Of a stretch of 36,678 bases of DNA, positions 6,728 through 14,355 are shown piece by piece; the first letter of the stretch is position 1, and the number at the start of each line of letters is the position of its first letter. The notes under the pieces were generated by a model. It saw only the letters and a program-made list of their open reading frames with translations. It did not search any database and had not been told where the DNA came from. The stretch covers positions 1-36,678 of the forward strand of contig DOTL01000051.1 in NCBI GenBank assembly GCA_003521145.1, read 5' to 3'. The translations under genes and the position numbers were made by a program. This stretch comes from Streptococcus sp. GTDB lineage: Bacteria > Bacillota > Bacilli > Lactobacillales > Streptococcaceae.

Positions 6728-7909
6728 ATGAAACATTTTGATACTATCGTTATTGGTGGGGGGCCTGCTGGCATGATGGCGACCATCGCCTCAGCCTTCT
6801 TTGGCCAACAAACCCTCCTAATTGAAAAAAACAAACGTCTCGGAAAGAAGCTGGCTGGTACTGGCGGTGGACGTTGTAATGTTACAAACAACGGGACTTT
6901 AGACGATCTTCTAGCAGGCATTCCTGGTAATGGACGTTTCCTCTATAGCGTCTTTTCACAATTTGATAACCACGATATCATTGCTTTTTTCGAGGACAAT
7001 GGTGTCAAACTCAAGGTTGAAGATCACGGACGTGTCTTCCCTAAGACAGATAAATCACGAACCATCATCCAAGCTCTGGAAAATAAAATTCAGGAACTGG
7101 GTGCTAGTATCCTTACCAATACAGAAGTTATCTCCGTCAAAAAGGTTGATGCGCTATTCCAAGTTAAGTCTTCAGACCAGACTTTTACCAGTGATAAACT
7201 CATCGTCACAACTGGAGGAAAATCTTACCCATCAACTGGTTCAACTGGTTTTGGACACGATATTGCCCGCCATTTTAAGCTCCATGTCACTAATCTTGAA
7301 GCTGCTGAAAGTCCACTCCTAACCGACTTTCCACACAAGGCTTTACAGGGAATTTCTCTTGACGATGTCACTCTGTCCTATGGCAAACACAAGATTACCC
7401 ATGATCTTCTTTTCACCCATTTTGGCCTATCTGGACCAGCTGCCCTACGTCTTTCCAGCTTTGTCAAGGGTAGTGAGATTGCTCATCTTGACTTTCTTCC
7501 CAACCAAAGCCAAGAAAATCTCAAGACTTACTTTGAGGAAAACCGTGAGAAATCTATCAAAAACGCTCTCAAAGCTCTTGTGCCTGAGCGTGTCGCTGAA
7601 TTCCTAGCAGAAGACAAGGCTGACAGAAAGGTTAAACAACTGCACCCCAAAGACTTGGAAAACATTATTAGTCAGCTTAAGGACATGGAAATCCCAATCA
7701 CAGGTAAAATGTCACTTGCCAAATCCTTTGTGACTAAAGGTGGCGTTGATCTTAAGGAAATTAATCCCAAGACTCTAGAAAGTAAAAAAGTCCCTCACCT
7801 ACACTTTGCAGGAGAGGTCCTTGACATCAATGCCCATACTGGTGGCTTTAACATTACTAGCGCCCTCTGTACCGGTTGGGTAGCAGGGATTCAGAGCCCT
7901 TGGGACTAA
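6728..7909 (+). CDS. BaiN/HI0933-family FAD-dependent oxidoreductase
   Basis: A 393-residue flavoprotein of the HI0933/BaiN (YhiN) family. The N-terminus has the dinucleotide-binding loop VIGGGPAGMMATIASAFFG followed by the acidic strand end LLIEKN, then the family signature KKLAGTGGGRCNVTN (about 40-55). The C-terminal FAD motif is VLDINAHTGGFNITSALCTGW. Family members are thought to be NAD(P)H-linked reductases; the substrate is not known for streptococci. It begins 112 bases from divergent ilvD and appears monocistronic. The ribosome site is weak (ATAAGGTC). Confidence 0.85.
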   Translation: MKHFDTIVIGGGPAGMMATIASAFFGQQTLLIEKNKRLGKKLAGTGGGRCNVTNNGTLDDLLAGIPGNGRFLYSVFSQFDNHDIIAFFEDNGVKLKVEDHGRVFPKTDKSRTIIQALENKIQELGASILTNTEVISVKKVDALFQVKSSDQTFTSDKLIVTTGGKSYPSTGSTGFGHDIARHFKLHVTNLEAAESPLLTDFPHKALQGISLDDVTLSYGKHKITHDLLFTHFGLSGPAALRLSSFVKGSEIAHLDFLPNQSQENLKTYFEENREKSIKNALKALVPERVAEFLAEDKADRKVKQLHPKDLENIISQLKDMEIPITGKMSLAKSFVTKGGVDLKEINPKTLESKKVPHLHFAGEVLDINAHTGGFNITSALCTGWVAGIQSPWD

Positions 7910-7972
7910 GGATTGAGTCCTCCTATCATAAAAAGCTGTTAAAACCATCTTCTTTTTAATTACTATACCTAA

Positions 7973-8004
7973 AAAGTGTCCCTCCTAAAACGGAAGGGAC
8001 ACTT
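7973..8004 (-). terminator. Terminator of tRNA-Ser, possibly bidirectional
   Basis: AAAGTGTCCCT pairs with AGGGACACTTT; inner CC/GG pairs lengthen the stem. On the minus strand it ends in TTTTT, fitting the tRNA transcript; it also lies after the plus-strand flavoprotein gene. Confidence 0.7.
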
Positions 8005-8019
8005 TGTCTATTTCTCAAA

Positions 8020-8105
8020 GGAGAGGAGGGGATTCGAACCCCCGATCCCCGTTAAGGACTACACGCTTTCCAAGCGTGCGCACTCGGCCTCTATGCGACC
8101 TCTCC
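8020..8105 (-). tRNA. tRNA-Ser (anticodon GGA)
   Basis: Read on the minus strand the 86 bases form a cloverleaf: acceptor GGAGAGG pairs with CCTCTCC, the anticodon arm CACGCTTGGAAAGCGTG presents GGA, there is a long variable arm as expected of serine tRNAs, and the T arm GGGGGTTCGAATCCCC is intact. The 3' CCA is not encoded. GGA reads UCC and UCU codons. Confidence 0.95.
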
Positions 8106-8111
8106 ACATCA

Positions 8112-8146
8112 AACGATTAGCCATCAATAGGCTAATCGTTATTTTT
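8112..8146. terminator. Hairpin between trmB and tRNA-Ser
   Basis: Perfect 11-bp stem AACGATTAGCC / GGCTAATCGTT with a 7-base loop. The T-rich side (ATTTTT) faces the plus strand; on the minus strand only TTT follows, so it may end trmB weakly or be a bidirectional terminator. Confidence 0.65.
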
Positions 8147-8163
8147 AATTAAGTTTTCAAGAT

Positions 8164-8805
8164 TTAATCTTTAAACTGAGCCTCTAATCGGTAGATGACC
8201 TGACCTTTTTCTGAGAACTTACGCTCGTACTCAGTCATGACGTTGCCCTCATAATCACTGGCATGAAGGTCCAACCAAACTTTGTTGAGAACCATTCCAT
8301 ACTGTGAAAAGCTCGCCAAACTGTATTCGAAAAGTCCACGGTTGTCTGTCTTAAAGTGAATCTCTCCGTTTTTAGGCAGAATTTGCTTATAAGTATCTAG
8401 GAAAGTCTTGTAAGTCAGACGACGTTTCTCATGACGACTCTTAGGCCATGGATCTGAGAAATTCAGATACATCATATCCACTTCGCCGTCTTCGAAATAA
8501 TTGGTCAAGGCTGAACCATCCACGCGCAAGAGCTTGACATTTTCAGCACCTGAGGCCAAAACCTTATCCAAGGCGTAGCTCAATACAGACAGCTGAATAT
8601 CAATACCAATGTAGTTGATGTCAGGGTTTTGTTGACCCATACCAGTAATGAATGCCCCTTTACCAGATCCCACCTCAATATGGATAGGATTATCATTACC
8701 AAAAAGCTCATGCCACTTACCTTTAGCAGCTTCCGGCTCAAGGATAACGTACTGAGGATGATTAGCTAGGTGTTCCTCTGCACCTTTACGTTTTCTAACT
8801 CGCAT
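8164..8805 (-). CDS. trmB: tRNA (guanine-N7-)-methyltransferase TrmB
   Basis: TrmB methylates N7 of G46 in the tRNA variable loop using S-adenosylmethionine. At 213 residues it is full length. Visible motifs: the SAM site IEVGSGKGAF (about 42-50), the acidic YIGIDIQ strand, and the catalytic NFSDPWPKSRHEKRRL block (about 115-130). The C-terminal TEYERKF is also typical. It starts nine bases after the end of ccrZ and is almost certainly cotranscribed with it, the usual streptococcal arrangement. The hairpin at 8112-8146 lies downstream. Confidence 0.97.
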   Translation of the reverse strand: MRVRKRKGAEEHLANHPQYVILEPEAAKGKWHELFGNDNPIHIEVGSGKGAFITGMGQQNPDINYIGIDIQLSVLSYALDKVLASGAENVKLLRVDGSALTNYFEDGEVDMMYLNFSDPWPKSRHEKRRLTYKTFLDTYKQILPKNGEIHFKTDNRGLFEYSLASFSQYGMVLNKVWLDLHASDYEGNVMTEYERKFSEKGQVIYRLEAQFKD

Positions 8806-8814
8806 GTCTACTTT

Positions 8815-9606
8815 CTAATATCTGTGCAAGGTCTCTCTGAATTTACGAAGTTCATAAATCTCCCGGTTGGCATGTTCCATATCATGACTATCAAAGAATT
8901 TTGAAATCTGTGTCAAGTATGAAAATTGCCCATACCAGTAAATCTTGTCCATCACAAGGTCATTGTTCTTATAGCCATAGTATGACAACCACTGGGGCCA
9001 ATGTGTCAATGGAATGTAATGGCTGAGGATCTGTGCCACATCATACATACGATCTGTTAGACGTACAGAATCCCAATCAACCAAATAGATCAATCCTGAG
9101 GTTGTGATGACAAAGTTACTATGACGAGCATCGCCGTGAACAATTGTTGCAATCTCCGCACGAAACTCAGGAAGATGGCGTTTCAAATCTCTAACAACGT
9201 CTTGAAGGAAGCAATTTTCACGCAATTGATAAGCGGCATTTTCTTCCCACTCGTGTAGAAGATCAAAAGGATTTTCAATATGATAGTCCAACTGCAAGAG
9301 TTGATTAACCAAGTGTTTAGAGCGGTGCAAATTACCAAGAATTTGGATAATCTGTTTACTATTCATGTCATGTTTGGTCAAAATACGACCATCAAGCCAC
9401 TCCTGTGCACTCATCATGTCACCATTTCCCAGACGCTTAGCCCACAAGAGCTGTGGTGCAATCTGTTCCTTGGCAAGAGCTGCCAATATTGGTGTTGTAT
9501 TCATCTTCACAAAGACGCGATCTCCGTTTGGGTAAGTTCCCATATAGGCCTTACCACTATTTCCTTTGAGAGGAGTCAGGCTCAAATCTTTATCTGTTGA
9601 TGTCAC
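8815..9606 (-). CDS. ccrZ: CcrZ cell-cycle regulator, phosphotransferase fold
   Basis: A 263-residue protein of the choline-kinase/aminoglycoside-phosphotransferase fold. In Streptococcus pneumoniae CcrZ binds FtsZ and couples division to DnaA-driven replication initiation. Motifs: KAYMGTYPNGDRVFVKMN (nucleotide-binding lobe, with the Lys), IVHGDARHSNFVI (catalytic loop, HGDxxxxN) and YLVDWDSVRLTDRMYD (metal-binding D). These match the fold's catalytic positions. The start is GTG at 9606 with AAGGAG eight bases upstream. It is followed by trmB, the conserved neighbour, which supports the name. The recently proposed kinase substrate (ribose-type sugars) cannot be judged from the sequence. Confidence 0.9.
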   Translation of the reverse strand: MTSTDKDLSLTPLKGNSGKAYMGTYPNGDRVFVKMNTTPILAALAKEQIAPQLLWAKRLGNGDMMSAQEWLDGRILTKHDMNSKQIIQILGNLHRSKHLVNQLLQLDYHIENPFDLLHEWEENAAYQLRENCFLQDVVRDLKRHLPEFRAEIATIVHGDARHSNFVITTSGLIYLVDWDSVRLTDRMYDVAQILSHYIPLTHWPQWLSYYGYKNNDLVMDKIYWYGQFSYLTQISKFFDSHDMEHANREIYELRKFRETLHRY

Positions 9607-9663
9607 CTAGGCATCTCCTTTTTCTTTAGTCATTTGTTTCTATTTTAACTTATTTAATAGGTG

Positions 9664-10701
9664 TTAGTCAATCATCTTCTTAAGCATGACTGGTAGGTAA
9701 ACAAGGCTCAAAATCAGCATAATTCCAGCCAAAATCAGGCTAAACTTAAGATCGAAGAGGCAAATAGCCTGGACCATAGTCAGCACAAGTACAATCTGAG
9801 TAATCAAGCGCTTAAGATTGCTCACCTGCATGTCTTTTCCAACTGGCATAAGGTTAGCCATTCTCTGATAAGCAAAGTGTGATTTTAGTGCTGTCAGTTG
9901 GAAGAGCAAGAGGTAGTCAAAAACAACCACAAGCACCATAGCCAGCCATTTTTCAGGAACCAAAAAGATAACTAAAAGCGTTAAGGCAAAAAGGCGTAGG
10001 CTAAGGGCAAAGTAATCTCCAGAACGCAAGAAGGCTCTTAGGTAAAGATTATACCAGGTATTTTCCTTGTCTTTCTTTGTACGTTTGAGAATACCATCCA
10101 AATAGGCACGACGTTTAACACTCGACGTAATCCCCTTAACATTGGTAAAGAGTGAAAAGAACTTCAAGATCGATTGTTGACGCTTATTTTCTCCTGCAAT
10201 AGCCTCAGTCCAATTCAGTCCAGACTGCTTATAAAAAGGTTGAGCCTTTTTCTGGAAAATAACATACTTAAGAATAGCCATAGTTAAAGCTACAAGAATA
10301 ACTCCCCAAACTGTAAGTCCCAAGGCTAAAAAGAGAGGAATAACCAAAATAAAAATCAGGGTTTGTACTATTACCCAAAATCTAAAAGCACGCCCTGTTG
10401 CCTTCTTAATATGGTCTAGCACCTCTTTTTCTTTCACTAAAAGGTAGTGCTTGTCCGCAGGTTCTAGATAAGTCGCAATATTCCCCCAGAAAGGTAATAG
10501 AAGACAAAGCACAAGCAAGCCAAGAATGATCGCCCACGGATTCTTTGGAAAATGCTTCAGTAACTGGCTATACTGAACCAAGACAAAGCCTAGCAGAAAG
10601 AGAAGAACCAAGATAAAATGATCATTAAAAACGTAACGACTATACTTAGCACAGCGGACATTGAATCGCTTGCTACGCTCCTTAAATAGCTTAGCTATCA
10701 T
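9664..10701 (-). CDS. ecsB: ABC transporter permease EcsB
   Basis: The 345-residue membrane partner of EcsA. Six to eight hydrophobic segments are visible, for example VLLFLLGFVLVQYSQLL, WAIILGLLVLCLLLPFW, and paired helices at 100-150, 240-270 and 300-335, with a basic cytoplasmic stretch (about 155-210, KRRAYLDGILKRTKKDKENTW) between them. EcsAB in Bacillus and streptococci influences exoprotein secretion and intramembrane proteolysis; in streptococci a role in quorum-peptide handling has been reported. The substrate is unknown. The start codon overlaps the end of ecsA by four bases, so the two proteins are translationally coupled. Confidence 0.9.
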   Translation of the reverse strand: MIAKLFKERSKRFNVRCAKYSRYVFNDHFILVLLFLLGFVLVQYSQLLKHFPKNPWAIILGLLVLCLLLPFWGNIATYLEPADKHYLLVKEKEVLDHIKKATGRAFRFWVIVQTLIFILVIPLFLALGLTVWGVILVALTMAILKYVIFQKKAQPFYKQSGLNWTEAIAGENKRQQSILKFFSLFTNVKGITSSVKRRAYLDGILKRTKKDKENTWYNLYLRAFLRSGDYFALSLRLFALTLLVIFLVPEKWLAMVLVVVFDYLLLFQLTALKSHFAYQRMANLMPVGKDMQVSNLKRLITQIVLVLTMVQAICLFDLKFSLILAGIMLILSLVYLPVMLKKMID

Positions 10702-11429
10702 GACAATTCTCCCTTAGTTAACTGCATGTAGATATCGTTAAGACTAGCACTATCATCGCCAAAAGTCTGACGGAGCTCCTCGATAGTCCCCTGTGCTAAG
10801 ACCTGTCCATGGTGCAAAATCACAAAGCGATCACACATTTTCTCAGCTGAATCCAAAACGTGAGTCGACATGAGAATCGCCTTGCCCTTAGCTTTTTCCT
10901 CAGCTAAAAGCTCAATTAGGCCGGAGATTGCCAAGGGGTCCAAACCCAAGAAGGGTTCATCAATAATGAAAAGACTTGGATTCACAATAAAGGCACAGAT
11001 AATCATGACCTTCTGCTTCATTCCTTTTGAAAACTGGGTCGGGAACCAGTCTAACTTTTCATCTAAGCGAAAGAGTTTGAGGTACTTGTCCGCACGTGCC
11101 ATACCCTCAGTCACATCAAGACCATAGGCCATCAACACCGTTTCCAAATGTTCACGAAGCGTCAATTCTTCATAGAGACTTGGCGTTTCAGGAATATAGC
11201 CAATCTTCTGACGATAGCTAGCAGGATCTTGCTGAATAGTTAACCCATCAATGGCAATCTGTCCTCCATAGGGTGTTAAGAGACCAATAATCTCATTAAT
11301 TGTTGTTGATTTCCCAGCACCATTAAGACCAATGAGACCAACTAATTCACCATCAGCCACCTCAAAAGTCACATCTTTTAGGACGGGAATATTAGCGTAA
11401 CCACCCATCACCTTTTCTAATTTAAGCAT
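10698..11429 (-). CDS. ecsA: ABC transporter ATP-binding protein EcsA
   Basis: A 243-residue ABC ATPase. Walker A is GLNGAGKST (about 37-45), the signature is FSKGMKQK (about 133, a K variant of LSGGQ), Walker B is LFIIDEPFLGLD (about 154), and the switch His is in MSTHVL. It pairs with EcsB to form the EcsAB transporter. The gene is divergent from hit, a neighbour order conserved in Bacillus and streptococci. The ribosome site is weak (GAGAGAAAAG). Confidence 0.93.
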   Translation of the reverse strand: MLKLEKVMGGYANIPVLKDVTFEVADGELVGLIGLNGAGKSTTINEIIGLLTPYGGQIAIDGLTIQQDPASYRQKIGYIPETPSLYEELTLREHLETVLMAYGLDVTEGMARADKYLKLFRLDEKLDWFPTQFSKGMKQKVMIICAFIVNPSLFIIDEPFLGLDPLAISGLIELLAEEKAKGKAILMSTHVLDSAEKMCDRFVILHHGQVLAQGTIEELRQTFGDDSASLNDIYMQLTKGELS

Positions 11430-11449
11430 TATCTTTTCTCTCTTTGGTA

Positions 11450-11458
11450 TGATATAAT
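11450..11458 (+). promoter_or_regulatory. hit extended -10 promoter
   Basis: TGaTATAAT at 11450-11458; no clear -35. Transcription would start near 11465, giving a leader of about 30 bases with AAAGG before the ATG at 11494. Confidence 0.6.
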
Positions 11459-11460
11459 CT

Positions 11461-11469
11461 ATTATAACA
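11461..11469 (-). promoter_or_regulatory. ecsA extended -10 promoter
   Basis: On the minus strand TGtTATAAT ends at 11461. There is no good -35. It lies three bases from the hit -10, so the two promoters share the same 20-base patch. Confidence 0.6.
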
Positions 11470-11493
11470 AAAACTCATGGAAAGGTCGTTATT

Positions 11494-11913
11494 ATGGATA
11501 ATTGTATTTTCTGTAAAATTATATCTGGGGAAATCCCATCATCAAAAGTCTACGAGGACGACAAGGTCTTAGCCTTCCTCGACATTTCACAAGCTACAAA
11601 GGGACATACCTTGGTTATTCCTAAAGAGCACGTTCGTAATATTTTGGAAATGTCTGCTGAGACTGCTGAGACTGTCTTTAGCCGTGTTCCAAAAATTGCT
11701 CGTGCCGTGCAAAAAGCAACTGGGGCAATCGGCATGAATATCCTTAATAACAACGAAGAAGTTGCTGGACAAACAGTCTTCCACGCCCACATCCACCTCG
11801 TTCCTCGTTACGGTGCAGACGATGGTATCCACATGGGATTTGACGAACACGAACCTGACTTTGCCGCCCTTGCCGACCTTGCTGACAGCATCGCTAAAGA
11901 GGTAACAGAATGA
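11494..11913 (+). CDS. hit: HIT family nucleotide-binding hydrolase
   Basis: A 139-residue histidine-triad protein. The N-terminal CIFCKIISGEIPS is the family opening, with a Cys pair; the catalytic triad reads HAHIHLVPR (residues about 98-106). HIT proteins of this branch hydrolyse adenosine phosphoramidates or dinucleoside polyphosphates; the cellular substrate is unclear. It is divergent from ecsAB and its stop overlaps the ATG of the following coiled-coil gene (ATGA), so both are cotranscribed. Confidence 0.95.
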   Translation: MDNCIFCKIISGEIPSSKVYEDDKVLAFLDISQATKGHTLVIPKEHVRNILEMSAETAETVFSRVPKIARAVQKATGAIGMNILNNNEEVAGQTVFHAHIHLVPRYGADDGIHMGFDEHEPDFAALADLADSIAKEVTE

Positions 11914-12209
11914 AAATCGGACGCTTTCTAGCTCTTGGAACTCTTGCCTACGGTGCCTACTACGCCTATAAACGACGTGAAGACATCAAAGAGGAAATCC
12001 TAGACCTCAACCAATCACGAGAAAATATCTCTCACGATCTGGACAATATCAAACGCAACCTTGACATCATCAAGGAACAAAACCTAGTTCTCGCTGACAT
12101 CAAACAAGACCTTAACTATAAAACACGCGTCTTCAAGAAAGACCTCGAACCCCGACTCAATATCATCCAAGAACGCTTGAAAAAATATCAGGGTGAGGAT
12201 AAAGAATAA
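11910..12209 (+). CDS. Small membrane-anchored coiled-coil protein
   Basis: A 99-residue protein with a short hydrophobic N-terminus (IGRFLALGTLAYGAYYAY, YtxH-like) followed by a long charged coiled coil (residues 22-95, with regular I/L spacing: LDNIKRNLDIIKEQNLVLADIK). The length and place after hit match a conserved hypothetical gene of streptococci. The likely role is a membrane-tethered scaffold, but none is established. It overlaps the hit stop codon by four bases and is followed by a strong terminator. Confidence 0.8.
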   Translation: MKIGRFLALGTLAYGAYYAYKRREDIKEEILDLNQSRENISHDLDNIKRNLDIIKEQNLVLADIKQDLNYKTRVFKKDLEPRLNIIQERLKKYQGEDKE

Positions 12210-12241
12210 AGGTAAGTAGCCTGTGCTACTTACCTTTTTTA
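12208..12241 (+). terminator. Terminator of the hit operon
   Basis: Perfect 13-bp stem AAAGGTAAGTAGC / GCTACTTACCTTT with loop CTGT and a trailing T run. Confidence 0.9.
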
Positions 12242-12389
12242 TCAATGATGAAAACTTATAAAAAATTTATGGATGGTGTAATAGTCACTTAATGTTCCTT
12301 TTTTTCACAACAGAAAGTACCATTCAATAATAAAAGGCACGACTAATCAGATTAAAGAGAACACTACTAAACCTATTTTCATATAACTA

Positions 12390-12557
12390 CTATTTCTTTT
12401 TTAAAGCATTAATAATAGAACGTGTTGCTGATTTCGTTAAGCCTTGATTTTTAGGATGTGTCCTTAAATAGGAATGGACTTTGGTACCAGTATCTGAACG
12501 TGTGTAACCATTTGTATTAACAATCTTATTACTTAACAGTTTATCCAATAAATCCAT
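12390..12557 (-). CDS. Small basic protein of 55 aa, unknown
   Basis: The ATG at 12557 is chosen over an upstream start because GAGGAG lies seven bases before it. The product (MDLLDKLLSNK...) is basic and contains a GYTRSDTGTKVHSYLRTHP stretch resembling the G-Y-x-R-x-D-G-T-x-V...R-x-x-P motif seen at the ends of various streptococcal and phage proteins; I cannot assign a function from that. The C-terminus (SATRSIINALKKK) is a basic helix. It is the last gene of an AT-rich four-gene cluster and begins 18 bases after the preceding stop. Confidence 0.6.
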   Translation of the reverse strand: MDLLDKLLSNKIVNTNGYTRSDTGTKVHSYLRTHPKNQGLTKSATRSIINALKKK

Positions 12558-12574
12558 TCTGCATCTCCTCACAA

Positions 12575-13126
12575 TTAGTAATTAAAATTTATACTAAATG
12601 AATTCATTGTATGATAGTTATCATTCTTTATATTAGCAGTCCACCCAATATTTTCACCGTTCTTCATTTTATGCTTATAATAGTTTCCAGCCTCTGCGTT
12701 TTTTACTTTTTCGTCTGATTCCTCAACTTTCTGTCCTGGATTAACTGCAACAAATTCTGATATAGATACTGACTGCTTTCCTTTCGGATCAATACTAGAT
12801 TGTGACGAACTAAATGGCTCCGCTTCAATACTATTGTTAATTACAAAAGTTGATTCAATATAAATTCTTTTATCCGTTAAGTTATCAATAATAACATTTC
12901 CACCAGTTCTTGTTATTTTAATATTTTTATCACTATATAGTTTTTCCGTTTTTGCTACTGTTTTTTTCGAACCCGTAATACTTTGTCCTACTTTTGACGT
13001 ATTATTGCCATTAGTAGAATTTTCATTCGAAGAATCTCTAATAGCCAAAAAAATTATTAACAATGTAAATATAAATCCAAAAACTGCAAATACATAAACG
13101 CTAACATTAAAAATTTTCTTTAACAT
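12575..13126 (-). CDS. Exported membrane-anchored protein, 183 aa, unknown
   Basis: Residues 8-30 (VSVYVFAVFGFIFTLLIIFLAI) form one membrane helix; then a Ser/Asn/Thr-rich linker (about 31-60) leads to an outside domain rich in beta strands (IKITRTGGNVIIDNLTDKRIYIESTFVINN). The layout resembles DUF4352/immunoglobulin-like lipoprotein domains in being a tethered beta domain, but I see no lipobox and no firm family. AGGAAAAGAT precedes the ATG. It lies 15 bases after the DUF4230 gene and is probably translated from the same mRNA. Codon use is visibly AT-rich compared with flanking housekeeping genes. Confidence 0.65.
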   Translation of the reverse strand: MLKKIFNVSVYVFAVFGFIFTLLIIFLAIRDSSNENSTNGNNTSKVGQSITGSKKTVAKTEKLYSDKNIKITRTGGNVIIDNLTDKRIYIESTFVINNSIEAEPFSSSQSSIDPKGKQSVSISEFVAVNPGQKVEESDEKVKNAEAGNYYKHKMKNGENIGWTANIKNDNYHTMNSFSINFNY

Positions 13127-13141
13127 ATCTTTTCCTCGCCT

Positions 13142-13777
13142 TTATTTTTTACTTTGAACTGTTACTGTTGCTTCAGAATCGATTGATTTGATCAGCGAAG
13201 TATAATATTTTTCTGCTGACTCCTCTATTATACTTCTGTGCTCGTTTAAATAAGATTCCTGTTCCTTATTTGAAAAACCTTCTGCAACCGCTTTACCAGT
13301 ATCTATATCTTTAGTCGAATAACTAAGAATCTCCCCACTGGTATCATAAAGTTTATAAGGTTTATCTTTATCTAATTCAACACCAATGGATTCAAACTTA
13401 GGCAAAGTCACGAGATAATTGTGTTCGCCTTCTTTACTAATAGAAACACCTTTTTTGATGCCGAATTTTGCAGTATAGTTGAGAATAATAATTGCTCTCT
13501 TTTCAGAACCAGGAATCACAAATTTAGTACCAAATAACTTTGTATTATCTTTAATTGTCTTAACTTTCTGTATACCAACATTTAACAAAACCACTTCTTG
13601 AACTTTTTCAATTTTTTTGATTGTTGAGTATGTATTTGTAGTTTGGTTCGATTCACTATTGGCTTTAGAAAAATTAATATATAATCCTAAAACTAAACCC
13701 AGTAAAGCAATAAGTCCAATACCTACTACTTTCCAAAGTAAAATCTTTGTTTTAAAAAATCTTTTTACTAATTTCAT
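13142..13777 (-). CDS. DUF4230-like membrane-anchored protein
   Basis: A 211-residue protein with a basic start (MKLVKRFFKTK), one membrane helix (VVGIGLIALLGLVLGLYI), then an outside domain: the IKKIEKVQEVVLLNVGIQKV segment, a strand-rich core with FGIKKGVSISKEGEHNYLVTLPKFE, and a helical C-terminus (NKEQESYLNEHRSIIEESAEKYYTSLI). This matches the DUF4230 family as I remember it; its function is unknown. GGGAGAATTTGA is the ribosome site. It is second in the cluster, 18 bases after the 41-codon gene. Confidence 0.7.
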   Translation of the reverse strand: MKLVKRFFKTKILLWKVVGIGLIALLGLVLGLYINFSKANSESNQTTNTYSTIKKIEKVQEVVLLNVGIQKVKTIKDNTKLFGTKFVIPGSEKRAIIILNYTAKFGIKKGVSISKEGEHNYLVTLPKFESIGVELDKDKPYKLYDTSGEILSYSTKDIDTGKAVAEGFSNKEQESYLNEHRSIIEESAEKYYTSLIKSIDSEATVTVQSKK

Positions 13778-13795
13778 TCAAATTCTCCCATACTC

Positions 13796-13921
13796 CTACT
13801 TCTTCAAAAACAACTGAACTAACAGTGCTAAAATTACAATCCCAGCTGCAATCATGGGGTTCAATATTGCCACACCTACAAGAAGTAGGATAGCCAAAAT
13901 CCATAAAACTACTTTTAACAT
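13796..13921 (-). CDS. 41-residue small membrane protein
   Basis: Short but well supported: GGAG lies five bases before the ATG at 13921, and the frame gives MLKVVLWILAILLLVGVAI, then a NPMIAAG turn, then IVILALLVQLFLKK. That is two hydrophobic segments with a basic tail, so a small hairpin-type membrane protein. It is the first gene downstream of a strong promoter and is followed closely by the DUF4230 gene. It resembles small hydrophobic proteins in general, including type I toxins, but no antisense RNA signal is visible and I do not assign that role. Confidence 0.7.
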   Translation of the reverse strand: MLKVVLWILAILLLVGVAILNPMIAAGIVILALLVQLFLKK

Positions 13922-14001
13922 TATTTCTCCTTATCAAATAACAAAAGATTGTAATATTAAACCCAAGAAATCACTAACTAAAATTTAATTTTACAAAAAA
14001 A

Positions 14002-14028
14002 TTTATAACAATATTAATGCGTTGTCAA
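14002..14028 (-). promoter_or_regulatory. Promoter of the small-membrane-protein cluster
   Basis: On the minus strand: TTGACA (14028-14023), 15-base spacer, TATAAA (14007-14002) preceded by TGt, an extended -10. A consensus -35 with an extended -10 predicts strong basal activity. The leader to the 41-codon ORF is about 75 bases. Confidence 0.65.
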
Positions 14029-14145
14029 AGATTTTTTTGAAAACAGAATATATTTCCAACTATTTATCATATCATTATAATTTAAACAATTTTATCTCAT
14101 TTTATATTTAAGAATAAATATAAAAGTCACAGCTATACACAAAAC

Positions 14146-14282
14146 AAGACTTTCCGCTGTGCTAAAGGTGAGAGAAGCACCATTGCTTCTCTTACTCGGA
14201 AGATTTGAGACTCAAGCTCAAATCTTAGGAATGGAATTCCGTTAGGAAGTCGCTTCCATCCGTAGCACCCAAGGAAAGTCTT
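14146..14282. repeat. Palindromic element A: terminal arms plus three hairpins
   Basis: Outer arms AAGACTTTCC (14146-14155) and GGAAAGTCTT (14273-14282) pair perfectly; just inside, GTGCTA pairs with TAGCAC. The enclosed DNA folds into three successive hairpins: AGAGAAGCA-ccat-TGCTTCTCT (14171-14192), AGATTTGAG-N7-CTCAAATCT (14201-14225) and GGAAG-tcg-CTTCC (14245-14257). The whole forms a four-way cloverleaf of 137 bases. It lies between the clpL terminator and the next cluster and contains no gene. Confidence 0.75.
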
Positions 14283-14286
14283 AAAT

Positions 14287-14324
14287 AAAAAAGAAAAGGC
14301 AGAGATGTCTACTAACATCTCTGC
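14287..14324 (-). terminator. Terminator of clpL
   Basis: GCAGAGATGT / ACATCTCTGC, a 10-bp perfect stem with a 6-base loop; on the minus strand it is followed by CTTTTCTTTTTTT. Confidence 0.88.
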
Positions 14325-14355
14325 TTCATAGTAGGATTAGAAGGTTTTATGCTTT

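Noticed and set aside
13796..13921. Type I toxin reading of the 41-residue protein
   Set aside because: Size and hydrophobicity fit, but no antisense promoter or overlapping RNA signal is visible and the ORF sits in an operon.
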